A stretch of DNA of 53,161 bases from contig CAIVVQ010000073.1 in the NCBI GenBank assembly GCA_903909465.1, positions 1-53,161 on the forward strand, written 5' to 3'. The translations under genes were made by a program, and so were the position numbers. Shown in pieces: positions 44,220-52,582 of this stretch (positions within the stretch are counted from its first letter, which is position 1; each line of letters opens with the position of its first letter). This stretch comes from an uncultured Opitutia bacterium (GTDB lineage: Bacteria > Verrucomicrobiota > Verrucomicrobiia > Opitutales > UBA953). The notes beneath the pieces were generated by a model. It saw nothing but the letters and a program-made list of their open reading frames with translations, had not been told where the DNA came from and made no database searches.

Positions 44220-45890
44220 TCAGGCCTTCTCATTGGTTTGATTACCCTCACGCAGCGAATCGTCGACGAGGCTAATCATTAAAGCCGAAATAAAGGCGAC
44301 CGAGAATAGCAAGGGGGTAAACCACGCAGGGAAATCAATTGCCATATTGAAGAGGAAAAGCACCAACACGCCGGCGAGTGGAATCGACTCGGGGTGGCCG
44401 CGCTTCAATGTTTTGAGGGCCCACGCGAGAAACCAAATAAGGCCAGATGCCACAATGGTTACCCCAATAATGCCCCACTCTGCCAGCATCTGAAGCCAGT
44501 CACAGTGTGCATAGGTGGCGCGCAACAATAACTTTCCTCTTTGGTCCAGTAGCGCCTTTTCTTGCGCCTGGAAGTAGGGCGAAACCCACCGATAGGATCC
44601 AGCGCCCCAACCTGTCCAGAGTCGGCCAGCGCCACTTGTAGTGGCCATCGTCCAAGTACTGTGACGCCAAGGTGAACGTGCGTCGGACTTAGTTTGTTTA
44701 TATGAATTAATCTTTGAGTCTAACTTGGCTTCAATATTTTTTAGATTGCTCGAAAATAAGAAGACGAAAATGAAGGTGATGACAAGAATGAGCGCCAGCG
44801 AACTGCGCCTGCCGTACTGACCCACTGCGGCGGGCATACCCAAAAAGAAGGCTGTCGGGGCGATAAGTAGAAACAAGGTTAAGGCTAAGGCCGAAGCCGC
44901 AACGCTGTAGGTTAATAACGTAGCACAAACCAAAAGGAGGCTGAAAAAAATTGCGATGAGATGCGGACTGCCCCGATTGGCGCTATTCTGATTCCGCCGA
45001 TAATGCCAAAATGCCAAAGCAACAGCGACGGCAGACTGAAGGTAAAAATAAACGCCCGCGTGATTTCGATAAATGAAAGGGCCAAACGGAGCTGCGCCGG
45101 CGGGGACCGGGAACCCCATTGCGCTTTCGCCGAAATTCGGCTGATGAGTGAATCCGTAGCCTGCGATGATGATCGCACTGACAACGCTTAGCCAACCAAG
45201 CATCACGTAGCCACGGCGACGAAGCAGGCCCACACGAAGCGCGCAGAACAGCAACCACGGCCCAGCGAAAATCGCAATTGTTCGCCAAGCATTCATCCCG
45301 CCGGGATCCGTCTCATCTGACGCAAATGGGGCACTTAAACCGCTCGGCAGCCACTTAATTGAATCCTCTTTGGCAATTCTCCAAAATAAATCGCGCTCCG
45401 CCACTCTGCCCCATGGGTTCAGTCCTTGCACTGCGAAATAAGAGAAGAGGGCCAACCCAATCCAGAATATTGGCTGACGCATTAGGGCGTAGAACGACTC
45501 GGCTGCGCTCAATGATTTAATGTCATCCCGCAATAAAGCCGCCGCGACCGTCTGACCGAAAAGCGCGGCCAAGGGAAAAGCCATTGCTTCCAGCCACTGA
45601 CTGCTAATGACCGTGGCGATTTCGGGAACGCCCCAGGCATTGAATACGAGCAAGCCAAACCAAACGCTTACACCTATAATTTGTACGCGGTAATCTCCGA
45701 CGGCAGCAATGAGCGCCGAGAGCGCCAAGCCCAAGGTGAAATAGGTACACCAGACAACGACGCCTCCCCAGGCCCAAGGCATGAATAGGAGTAGCACCGC
45801 CGAAATAGTAGCTACCGCTAATTCGCGTGGCGTTAAACGCGGGCGCCGAGCTTTGGGTGAATTAAAATAGAGGTGCTTGGACGAAATCAT
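44220..45890 (-). CDS. O-antigen ligase / Wzy_C family membrane protein
   Basis: A 556-residue polytopic protein with about twelve hydrophobic segments. The Wzy_C block is visible: a large periplasmic loop containing GRLWTGWGAGSYRWVSPYFQ and then YAHCDWLQMLAEWGIIGV, with the conserved His-x-x-x-L and E-x-G. These ligases transfer the finished glycan to lipid A core or another acceptor; some act as polymerases or protein O-glycosylases. With an EpsG-type polymerase also in the window, ligase is favoured. It lies between the heparinase-like gene and kdsD. Confidence 0.9.
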   Translation of the reverse strand: MISSKHLYFNSPKARRPRLTPRELAVATISAVLLLFMPWAWGGVVVWCTYFTLGLALSALIAAVGDYRVQIIGVSVWFGLLVFNAWGVPEIATVISSQWLEAMAFPLAALFGQTVAAALLRDDIKSLSAAESFYALMRQPIFWIGLALFSYFAVQGLNPWGRVAERDLFWRIAKEDSIKWLPSGLSAPFASDETDPGGMNAWRTIAIFAGPWLLFCALRVGLLRRRGYVMLGWLSVVSAIIIAGYGFTHQPNFGESAMGFPVPAGAAPFGPFIYRNHAGVYFYLQSAVAVALAFWHYRRNQNSANRGSPHLIAIFFSLLLVCATLLTYSVAASALALTLFLLIAPTAFFLGMPAAVGQYGRRSSLALILVITFIFVFLFSSNLKNIEAKLDSKINSYKQTKSDARSPWRHSTWTMATTSGAGRLWTGWGAGSYRWVSPYFQAQEKALLDQRGKLLLRATYAHCDWLQMLAEWGIIGVTIVASGLIWFLAWALKTLKRGHPESIPLAGVLVLFLFNMAIDFPAWFTPLLFSVAFISALMISLVDDSLREGNQTNEKA

Positions 45891-45898
45891 TTATGAAA

Positions 45899-46873
45899 TT
45901 ATACTAAACCAGCCTGATAGATATCATGAATACGCAAGAGGCCGAGACAGCGTCCACTCTTGGCGTCAACCACAGGAAGCACGGAAATCTGCGATGGGCG
46001 ATCTTCCATAATGCGCGCAGCTTCGGCCAACGAAACGGCGGGGTGAGTTTGCACAGGCTTACGCGTCATCACGTCGCCTGCGGTGGCAGTGTTGAGGTCA
46101 ACTCCACGACTGAGGGCGCGACGCAAGTCGCCATCGGTAATCAAACCAAGCAACACACCAGCTGAATCTAAGACACATGCTGCACCGTGTGGGTGAGAAG
46201 TCATCGCGATAACGGTTTCGCGGAGATTCGCGGTGGGCGCAACTTTTGCACAACGATCAAGAGGCTGAAATGCTTCGGCAACCGTGAGTGTTAAATTGCG
46301 GCCAAGCTGGCCGGCCGGATGGAGGCGCGCGAAATCGCTTTGGCTGAATCCTCGCTTCGTCATGAGGGCGGCGGCTAATGCGTCACCCAACGCGAGCGTG
46401 AGCAATGCACTGGTAGTTGGAACCAAACCAAGCGGATCGGCTTCGGGGCGAGCCCCAATATCGAGGACGAAGTCGGCTTGGGCGCCGAGAACGGACTGCG
46501 TGTTACCGACAATTGCGATAATGGGAGACTGGAAATTGCGGAACACGGGGAGCAGTCGCACGGCTTCAGCGGTCGCACCGGAACGAGAAATTAAAATAAC
46601 GGGGTCGCCCGCCTGAAGGATGCCAAGGTCGCCATGAACGGCATCAGCCGCGTGGAGAAAGATGGCGGGCGTGCCTGTGCTGCAGAGTGTAGCGGCAATT
46701 TTTTGGGCGATGAGTCCGGATTTTCCGACGCCGCAGAGAATGACTTTACCGGAGTGTGCCGCAATGAGGTCGACCACTTTAGTGAACGTGCCGTCAAGGC
46801 GCGTAGCGAGCTCAGCGAGGGCGGCGGCTTCGGTGGCAAGTAATGCCTTGGCGGATTCGAGGGGGGTTTTCAT
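45899..46873 (-). CDS. kdsD: D-arabinose-5-phosphate isomerase (SIS plus CBS pair)
   Basis: A 324-residue KdsD/KpsF/GutQ family enzyme that interconverts ribulose-5-phosphate and arabinose-5-phosphate for Kdo synthesis. The SIS domain has GVGKSGLIAQKIAATL, and HAADAVHGDLG; two CBS domains follow (HPHGAACVLDSAGVLLGLITDGDLR and the terminal RPSQISVLPVVDAKSG). It precedes kdsB's 3' end by five bases. kdsA and kdsC are not in the window. Paralogues like KpsF belong to capsule loci, so this copy may be the locus-specific one. Confidence 0.94.
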   Translation of the reverse strand: MKTPLESAKALLATEAAALAELATRLDGTFTKVVDLIAAHSGKVILCGVGKSGLIAQKIAATLCSTGTPAIFLHAADAVHGDLGILQAGDPVILISRSGATAEAVRLLPVFRNFQSPIIAIVGNTQSVLGAQADFVLDIGARPEADPLGLVPTTSALLTLALGDALAAALMTKRGFSQSDFARLHPAGQLGRNLTLTVAEAFQPLDRCAKVAPTANLRETVIAMTSHPHGAACVLDSAGVLLGLITDGDLRRALSRGVDLNTATAGDVMTRKPVQTHPAVSLAEAARIMEDRPSQISVLPVVDAKSGRCLGLLRIHDIYQAGLV

Positions 46874-46877
46874 AAAT

Positions 46878-47609
46878 TTATTTAATAAGTAGTCGGGCCG
46901 CTTCTAGGTCTTGAGCGGTATCAATGGCGACGGGATGGTATTGCGTGACGACCGTCTGGAAAGTCATGCCGTGTGCCAGAAAGCGCAGTTGCTCGAGCGA
47001 CTCAGCGGCTTCGAGTTCAGTGGCGGCGAGTTTAGCATAACCGCCGACCGTGGCCCGATCGTAGCCGTAAACGCCAATGTGCGACCAGTAGTCGCGCTGC
47101 TTGACCCACTCCGTTATTTCAACACCGCGCAGGAACGGAATGGGGCTGCGCGAAAAATAAATGGCTTCACCGTTTTCAGCGCGGACGACTTTGACAACGC
47201 TTGAAGACTGCAAGCGTTCGGTCTGAGTAATTTTTGAGACCGCCGTGACGAGTCGGCACTTCGTTTCCCTCCAACGCGTGATGAGTTGGTCAAGCAAGTC
47301 GGGCTCAATGAATGGCTCATCGCCTTGAACATTGAGAAAGAATTCTCCAGGCAATTGACCCAAAATACTCGCGATGCGAGCGGTGCCCGAAGGGCAATCG
47401 GGCGAAGTCATGATGACTTCGGCGCCAAAGCCGCGTGCAACTTTCGCGACTTCTTCCGCATCGGTTAAAATAACAACGCGGGTGGCTTGCTTAACTTTTT
47501 TCGCACGCTCCCAAACATGTTGGACCACGGGCTTACCGCCCAAATCAAGCAAGACCTTGCGCGGGAGACGCGTAGAGCCGAGACGAGCGGGGATGCAGAT
47601 GATGGGCAT
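46878..47609 (-). CDS. kdsB: 3-deoxy-manno-octulosonate cytidylyltransferase
   Basis: The 243-residue product activates Kdo as CMP-Kdo. The N-terminal IPARLGSTRLPRKVLLDLGGKPV is the classical KdsB/CMP-sugar synthetase nucleotide site, followed by NVQGDEPFIEP, RSPIPFLRG and the late AEALEQLR-like block (here ELEAAESLEQLRFL). A frame starting at 47672 is longer, but the ATG at 47609 directly precedes the first strand and is chosen. The 68-base gap to fcl carries a degenerate copy-like stretch of the repeat words noted elsewhere. Confidence 0.96.
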   Translation of the reverse strand: MPIICIPARLGSTRLPRKVLLDLGGKPVVQHVWERAKKVKQATRVVILTDAEEVAKVARGFGAEVIMTSPDCPSGTARIASILGQLPGEFFLNVQGDEPFIEPDLLDQLITRWRETKCRLVTAVSKITQTERLQSSSVVKVVRAENGEAIYFSRSPIPFLRGVEITEWVKQRDYWSHIGVYGYDRATVGGYAKLAATELEAAESLEQLRFLAHGMTFQTVVTQYHPVAIDTAQDLEAARLLIK

Positions 47610-47677
47610 GACTATAATTGAGTGGGCGCGTGGACAAGTTGGCAGGTGGGCGGAGGGGCCAACATGCCACAAACATT

Positions 47678-48622
47678 TTATCCCTTTCGGGCGGTTTCTA
47701 AATTTTTAAGGTACCAAGCGTAGACGCTGGCAATTCCTTGTTGAAGTGGAATTTTACGCTTCCATCCAAGGGCGGCGATACGCGTGTTATCCATAATCTT
47801 TCGTGGGGTGCCGTCGGGTTTAGTCGCGTCAAATTTGAGTGTGCCTTTAAATTCCACCACGCGTGCGACGGCTTCGGCTAATTCACGAATGGTGAGCTCT
47901 TCACTTGAACCAACATTGATGTGACCCGCTTCGGAGTATTGATTCAGCAACATCACGCAGGCCTCGGCTAAATCATCGACGTGTAAGAATTCGCGCAGTG
48001 GCTTGCCGGTGCCCCAAAGTGTCAACGAATCATCTCCCCGTAATTTAGCTTCGTGCATTTTACGGACCATCGCCGGGAGCACGTGAGAGTTTTCTAAAGC
48101 AAAATTATCTTCCGGGCCGTAGAGGTTGCTCGGCATCGCGCTAATAAAATCGCAGCCGTATTGCTGGCGAGCGTGGGTACAAAGCTTGATGCCGGAAATT
48201 TTCGCAATCGCGTACGCTTCGTTCGTTGCTTCTAGGGGCCCTGTCAGCAAGGCGGATTCTTTGATCGGTTGCTCTGCCAATTTTGGGTAAATGCAGCTCG
48301 AGCCGAGAAAAAGTAATTTACGTACTTTGGTTTGACGGGACGCCTCGATGACATTGGCAGACATCATTAAGTTGTCGTAAAGAAAGTCGTACGGCGCGGT
48401 TGAATTGTAATGAATGCCACCGACGCGTGCGGCAGCCATAATCACATAGGCGGGCTTTTCGGCAGCGAAGAATGCCTGGACGGCAGTTGCATCGCGCAAG
48501 TCGAGCTCCTGTGATGTGCGACCGATGATTTGCGTGTGACCGGCAGCCTTGAGCGCGCGGATCAACGCAGAGCCCACCATGCCCCGGTGGCCGGCCACAT
48601 AAATTTTAGCAGCGCGGTCCAT
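47678..48622 (-). CDS. fcl: GDP-L-fucose synthase
   Basis: A 314-residue extended SDR that makes GDP-L-fucose from GDP-4-keto-6-deoxymannose by 3,5-epimerisation and reduction. It has GHRGMVGSALIRAL, AARVGGIHYNSTAPYDF, SSCIYPKLAEQPIKE and YAIAKISGIKLC with the catalytic Tyr and Lys, all diagnostic of WcaG/Fcl. It is followed by gmd upstream in the same operon, one base apart from the gmd stop. Its product would supply the GT10 enzyme and the FkbM-GT11-like fusion. Confidence 0.97.
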   Translation of the reverse strand: MDRAAKIYVAGHRGMVGSALIRALKAAGHTQIIGRTSQELDLRDATAVQAFFAAEKPAYVIMAAARVGGIHYNSTAPYDFLYDNLMMSANVIEASRQTKVRKLLFLGSSCIYPKLAEQPIKESALLTGPLEATNEAYAIAKISGIKLCTHARQQYGCDFISAMPSNLYGPEDNFALENSHVLPAMVRKMHEAKLRGDDSLTLWGTGKPLREFLHVDDLAEACVMLLNQYSEAGHINVGSSEELTIRELAEAVARVVEFKGTLKFDATKPDGTPRKIMDNTRIAALGWKRKIPLQQGIASVYAWYLKNLETARKG

Positions 48623-49684
48623 TTAGCGGTACTTGTGCGTGAGCGCTTTAATGTCGCTGTCGACCATGCGGTGCACGAGCTGCTCGAAGGAAGTTTGTTG
48701 CGGATTCCACTTCAGCTCACGAATCGCTTTCGCGGGGTTACCAAGGAGTTGCTCGACTTCAGTCGGACGGAAGTAACGTGGGTCGACGGCGACGAGTCTG
48801 CGTCCGGTTTTCTTATCGATGCCTTTTTCGTCGGCTCCCTTGCCCTTCCATTCTAATTCAATGCCGGCACGCTTGAACGCGTGGTCACAGAATTCGCGCA
48901 CCGTATACATCTTGCCCGTAGCGATAACGAAATCGTCAGGTTGGTGATGTTGCAAAATAAGCCACATGCATTGTACGAAGTCGGGGGCGTAGCCCCAATC
49001 GCGCTGTTCGGATAAATTGCCGAGGAAGAGACAATCTTGGCGACCGAGCACAATATTAGCGACGGCGAGACTGATCTTGCGCGTGACGAACGTTTCGCCG
49101 CGGCGTTCGGATTCGTGATTAAACAAGATACCGTTACTGGCAAACATGCCGTAGGCTTCGCGGTAATTGCGCGTGATCCAGTAAGCGTAAATCTTCGCCA
49201 CACCGTATGGGCTGCGTGGGTAAAAAGGTGTGGTCTCGGATTGAGGCACTTCCAGGACCTTGCCGTAGAGCTCGGAGGTGGACGCCTGATAGATGCGAAC
49301 CTTCTTTTCGAGTTTAAGAATACGAATCGCTTCCAGCAAGCGAAGCGTGCCAACGCCATCGGTGTCGGCCGTGTATTCGGGGATCTCGAAAGAAACCTTC
49401 ACGTGTGACATGGCGCCGAGATTATAAATTTCGTCGGGCTGCACTTCGCCAATGATGCGAATGAGGTTGGTGCTGTCGGTTAAGTCGCCATAATGAAGTT
49501 GAATCTTCTTGTCGTGAATATCGCGGACTAAGTCCTCCATGTAGAGGTGCTCAATGCGCTCGGTATTGAAGCTCGATGAGCGACGGAGCAGGCCGTGAAC
49601 CTCGTAGCCTTTCTCGAGTAAAAATTCGGCGAGGTAGGACCCGTCTTGTCCGGTGATACCGGTGATCAGTGCACGTTTTTTCAT
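48623..49684 (-). CDS. gmd: GDP-mannose 4,6-dehydratase
   Basis: A 353-residue SDR enzyme that converts GDP-mannose to GDP-4-keto-6-deoxymannose. [44 protein letters not shown] and [10 protein letters not shown] are the standard Gmd motifs, and [17 protein letters not shown] identifies the Gmd rather than RmlB branch. It overlaps the start-side nucleotidyltransferase stop by four bases (ATGA). The product can go to fcl (adjacent) or to the RMD-like reductase at 19997. Confidence 0.98.
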   Translation of the reverse strand: MKKRALITGITGQDGSYLAEFLLEKGYEVHGLLRRSSSFNTERIEHLYMEDLVRDIHDKKIQLHYGDLTDSTNLIRIIGEVQPDEIYNLGAMSHVKVSFEIPEYTADTDGVGTLRLLEAIRILKLEKKVRIYQASTSELYGKVLEVPQSETTPFYPRSPYGVAKIYAYWITRNYREAYGMFASNGILFNHESERRGETFVTRKISLAVANIVLGRQDCLFLGNLSEQRDWGYAPDFVQCMWLILQHHQPDDFVIATGKMYTVREFCDHAFKRAGIELEWKGKGADEKGIDKKTGRRLVAVDPRYFRPTEVEQLLGNPAKAIRELKWNPQQTSFEQLVHRMVDSDIKALTHKYR

Positions 49685-50127
49685 TTGTTTTGAGTAGAAT
49701 TGGTTTTGGCTTCGGCGATAATGCGCGAGCTGCTGTCGATCTTGGCACCGAGTCCCTCGATGAGCATCGCACCGTGTTTCTTGAGAACAATAATCTCAGG
49801 GATATTGCCAGCATTGCGATCGCCGCCTTTACAGAAGACTGCGTCGCAGCCGAGGGCCTTGGCTTCAGTGATGAGTTTATCGAGCGTGGCGCAGACCGAT
49901 CCATCGGTGTCGACAGCGAGCACCGCGCGATCGACCACGCGAAGTGCGGAGGTGACGGCGAGGCGGGTATCTTGATCGATAAAGGCTTTTCCTTTTTTGA
50001 GGGCCGCTTGGGCGTCGGTATTCACGATAACCCAGAGCACGTCACCTTGAGCGCGAGAGAGATTAAGTAACTCAAGGTGCCCGCGGTGCATGGGGTCGAA
50101 ATAGCCGCTGGTGATGGCGATGCGCAT
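49681..50127 (-). CDS. RfaE2-like cytidylyl/adenylyltransferase domain protein
   Basis: A 148-residue protein from ATG 50127 (a longer frame from 50346 has an unlikely, low-complexity extension and is rejected). The N-terminus [20 protein letters not shown] has the H-x-G-H of the nucleotidyltransferase superfamily (GxFDxxHxGH), [14 protein letters not shown] corresponds to the KGGDY block, and DSSSRII to the STTRII motif of RfaE2/HldE-like enzymes. The substrate may be a sugar-1-phosphate or glycerol-phosphate. It is the first sugar gene of the minus-strand operon and overlaps gmd; heptose enzymes are not seen here. Confidence 0.86.
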   Translation of the reverse strand: MRIAITSGYFDPMHRGHLELLNLSRAQGDVLWVIVNTDAQAALKKGKAFIDQDTRLAVTSALRVVDRAVLAVDTDGSVCATLDKLITEAKALGCDAVFCKGGDRNAGNIPEIIVLKKHGAMLIEGLGAKIDSSSRIIAEAKTNSTQNK

Positions 50128-50260
50128 GACAGTAGTGGTAGTTAAGTTGTGCTGATTTGAAAACGGCGAACTCGCGCAGGCTACCGCTCGTGCCGGGGAT
50201 TTTTTCGGCTCGTATGGTTTGGGTAGACTGTCGTGGCTGCGGTCAGGCAGCCGAAAGTTT

Positions 50261-50785
50261 TTACTCGTTGGCCGGTGGCGGCAGGAGCAACGCGGAGAGC
50301 TCGACGGCGCGAGAGTTCCAGCGCTGAAGTCGGGCGATGCGCTCAATCACTTCGGGGGTGGCCCCCTGGGCGGTGGCAGAATTAATTACATTCTGCAGGG
50401 TGGGCTTCGATTTTTCTAAACCAGGGAGTACCTGACTCCGGATAATGTTTACCAGCGAAGCCGCTAAAGAGGGGGTCGGCTCCCATCGCTCGCGCTTGGT
50501 GCCCTTCTCTTTTATGGAGAGAATCATCCCATGGTCACGTAGGAACTTAAGTCCTTGACTGACAGAGCCTTGACTCATTTCAAGCCGGCCTTGAATGTGG
50601 TCAAAGTCCAGCGGCTTAGGGGAGGCGTAAAGGAGGGAATAAATCTCGGCCACCGAGCGCTGAACCCCCAAAATAGCCGCCATTCTAACGAAAAACTGGG
50701 TTAATTCGACCTCGTGAGGCGAAAGCGGAAGGTACGCGGGGCGATCCTTGCGCTTTTCTTGGGGTTTTTCACTAGGGGGCTTCAT
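50261..50785 (-). CDS. GbsR/MarR-like winged-helix regulator
   Basis: A 174-residue protein with a winged helix in residues about 40-95: RSVAEIYSLLYASPKPLDF, LEMSQGSVSQGLKFLRDHG (recognition helix area), KRERWEPTPSLAAS. This is the GbsR family layout, a MarR relative. It is the first gene of the minus-strand run and lies 133 bases upstream of the nucleotidyltransferase; the gap contains a small GGCTGC/GCAGCC hairpin (50235-50252) without a T-run on the minus strand. Local control of the polysaccharide operon is inferred from position. Confidence 0.85.
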   Translation of the reverse strand: MKPPSEKPQEKRKDRPAYLPLSPHEVELTQFFVRMAAILGVQRSVAEIYSLLYASPKPLDFDHIQGRLEMSQGSVSQGLKFLRDHGMILSIKEKGTKRERWEPTPSLAASLVNIIRSQVLPGLEKSKPTLQNVINSATAQGATPEVIERIARLQRWNSRAVELSALLLPPPANE

Positions 50786-50943
50786 GAAATTCTGATTTTT
50801 AAGCCAGAAGCCCTAATCTTCATTAAAAATTGAACCTCGGCAACAGATAAGTGCTGCCGCTTGTGAATAAATTAGCGGCATAGTTTATGGGGCTGGGCCA
50901 TTTGGCGGCCGAAACCCAGACCCTGCGCTAAAATTATCCACCT

Positions 50944-51020
50944 TGGCGCCCCCTTGGGGATTCGAACCCCAGTTACCTCAGTGAAAACGAGGTGTCCTGA
51001 CCGGGCTAGACGAAGGGGGC
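50944..51020 (-). tRNA. tRNA-Glu (anticodon TTC)
   Basis: Read on the minus strand, GCCCCCT (51020-51014) pairs with AGGGGGC (50954-50948), the T-arm holds GGTTCGAATCC, and the anticodon loop TTTTCAC carries TTC between a CCTCG/TGAGG stem with one G-U pair. Discriminator G (50947) is followed by encoded CCA (50946-50944). The gene is isolated and lies at the right margin of the polysaccharide locus, a common boundary for islands. Confidence 0.96.
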
Positions 51021-51037
51021 ACTCGGTGGAGAGTCGG

Positions 51038-51065
51038 AACTTACGGTCGGGCACCCCTTGGTCAA
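51038..51065 (-). promoter_or_regulatory. Candidate promoter of the tRNA-Glu gene
   Basis: On the minus strand TTGACC (51065-51060) is a good -35 box, with TAAGTT (51043-51038) 16 bases later as a weaker -10. A start about 15 bases upstream of the tRNA 5' end would follow. Position and spacing fit a housekeeping promoter; this is a by-eye call. Confidence 0.45.
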
Positions 51066-51131
51066 GTTTTTTGAAAAATACTAAATAGGGCACCCCGCGT
51101 GCCACATTTTAGTCAGACAAGCACTCAAAGA

Positions 51132-51305
51132 TCAGCGTCCGAAGAGGCTTTGATTTTGAATGGGGTCATCCGACGGCTGGCTCTGTCTTAATGCGGCGTT
51201 TTTTGCTAAGACGTACCCGCCCCACGCAGCGGTCCCGATGAAAAAGACGAGAAACAGAATGAGCACCCAGCGTGAAGTGGATGGTGACGGTGGAGTGACG
51301 TTCAT
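51132..51305 (-). CDS. Small single-helix membrane protein
   Basis: A 57-residue protein from ATG 51305 (a longer frame starts at a TTG at 51359). One transmembrane helix is clear, WVLILFLVFFIGTAAWGGYVL, flanked by a Ser/Pro-rich N-terminus and a polar, Gln-rich C-terminus. I do not recognise a family. It stands alone between tRNA-Glu and the response regulator, reading away from the latter. No Shine-Dalgarno is obvious, and coding is supported mainly by the clean hydrophobic segment. Confidence 0.5.
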   Translation of the reverse strand: MNVTPPSPSTSRWVLILFLVFFIGTAAWGGYVLAKNAALRQSQPSDDPIQNQSLFGR

Positions 51306-51430
51306 GTTCGCAGTGGAGTTTACTGAACCAGAATTTCGAGTCTTGGCAACTTCCGCCAAATAATTACGGTGACGGAGTGTTCCGAATACCCCTCGGGCAC
51401 AAAAGCGTATTTAAAAATACCGCTGTCTCA

Positions 51431-52204
51431 ATGAGCCCCAAACTCAAGCCCCTCATCGTTGTCATCAAGGAGGACCGAATTCTGGCGACCGAGTTAGAAC
51501 AAAAATTAGAGGAGGCTGGTTTTCTCGCCCAAGTTTTTCACAAAGGTGCGACCGCGCTTAAATTTATTGGTGAACATTACGTTCACGGTATCGTTGCAAG
51601 CGCCGCGCTACCTGACATGGGTGCGCTTAATTTAATCGAACAGGTCCGTCGGATTTCAACTTCGCCGGCGATAATTTTACTTTCACCCAATAAAGATGTC
51701 GCCGAAATTGTCGCGGCACTGAATGCAGGAGCGGATGACTTTGTGCTCAACTCTTATCATGCCGACGAATTAATCGCGCGAATCAACGCAGTGTTGCGTC
51801 GCAGTGAAATTTCTGAGGACCGTCGACTCACGCGCAATGCGGACCTCTTAACCAATTCATTTAAGTTTAACGGTGCCGAGGTGTGCCCAGATCGACTTGA
51901 ATTGGTTTTCTCACCCACCAAGCGCTGTAAGCTTGGACGCAAAGAGCTGGGCATCCTCTACCACTTACACGCCAACCCTGGTGTAATCATCAGTCGCAAC
52001 AGCCTCATTCATGCCGTCTGGGGCGTGCATGCTAATTTAAGGAGCCGCTCACTAGACCAATATGTCGCCAAGATTCGTGACGCATTTGAGATTTACGGTA
52101 ATCCGCTGAACTGCCTGCGCACCATTCACGGCATTGGCTATTGGTACGAGCGGGATGAGCCGAAAGAAGACGTCGTCGCGGCGAAAAAGGCCCGCTGGTC
52201 TTGA
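51431..52204 (+). CDS. OmpR-like regulator with degenerate receiver domain
   Basis: A 257-residue protein from ATG 51431 (GTG at 51377 is an alternative). Residues 8-120 form a receiver-like domain (PLIVVIKEDRILATEL ... ALNAGADDFVLNSYHADELIARI). The phospho-acceptor position, four before the Pro of ALPDMG, is Ser57, not Asp, and the usual KPF is NSY, so the conserved Lys is lost too. The C-terminal winged helix is normal: RKELGILYHLHANPGVII, LIHAVWG, LDQYVAKIRDAF, IHGIGYWYE. It likely binds DNA without phosphorylation control. No sensor kinase is adjacent. It is followed by a glutaredoxin gene 30 bases away. Confidence 0.85.
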   Translation: MSPKLKPLIVVIKEDRILATELEQKLEEAGFLAQVFHKGATALKFIGEHYVHGIVASAALPDMGALNLIEQVRRISTSPAIILLSPNKDVAEIVAALNAGADDFVLNSYHADELIARINAVLRRSEISEDRRLTRNADLLTNSFKFNGAEVCPDRLELVFSPTKRCKLGRKELGILYHLHANPGVIISRNSLIHAVWGVHANLRSRSLDQYVAKIRDAFEIYGNPLNCLRTIHGIGYWYERDEPKEDVVAAKKARWS

Positions 52205-52234
52205 TTTCCCGGGAAGTTCATACATTGGTAGGTC

Positions 52235-52573
52235 ATGACCACAATTAAAGCCTACCTGAAACCAAGCTGCGGCTGGAGTAATGGCGTGCGCGCCGTGTTG
52301 CGCAAGCACGGCCTCGGCTTCGAAGACGTGGATATTATTAATAATCCCGCCAACTACGCCGAGATGGTCGAGAAGACCGGTCAACGTCTCTCGCCCTGCG
52401 TCGAAGTCAACGGCGTGATGCTTGCCGATGTTTCAGGCGATGAAGTGGAGGCTTATTTGCTGGCCAACGGATTAGTGAAGCCGACCGACAAAGCAGCGGA
52501 CGTCCCAACGAATGCGCCTTGCACCGACGACGAGCACGCGAAGATGCGCGCGAAGACGATTCGGTTTTTCTGA
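52235..52573 (+). CDS. Monothiol glutaredoxin-like protein
   Basis: A 112-residue thioredoxin-fold protein: TIKAYLKPSCGWSNGVRAVL has the redox motif C-G-W-S with a single cysteine, LSPCVEVNGVML carries the cis-Pro region, and VSGDEVEAYLLANG is the last helix. It may take part in glutathione-linked reduction or in Fe-S handling. A C-terminal tail (about 30 residues, with one further Cys) is additional. It lies downstream of the response regulator, and both read in the same direction. Confidence 0.85.
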   Translation: MTTIKAYLKPSCGWSNGVRAVLRKHGLGFEDVDIINNPANYAEMVEKTGQRLSPCVEVNGVMLADVSGDEVEAYLLANGLVKPTDKAADVPTNAPCTDDEHAKMRAKTIRFF

Positions 52574-52582
52574 GCTTAGCGC

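Noticed and set aside
50235-50252. GGCTGC/GCAGCC hairpin as a terminator
   Set aside because: A T-run follows only on the plus strand, where no gene ends; on the minus strand it lies between two co-directional genes without a tail.
50128-50346. N-terminal extension of the nucleotidyltransferase
   Set aside because: The 73 extra residues are Ser/Pro-rich text from the intergenic region and the regulator end; the ATG at 50127 begins the conserved domain exactly.
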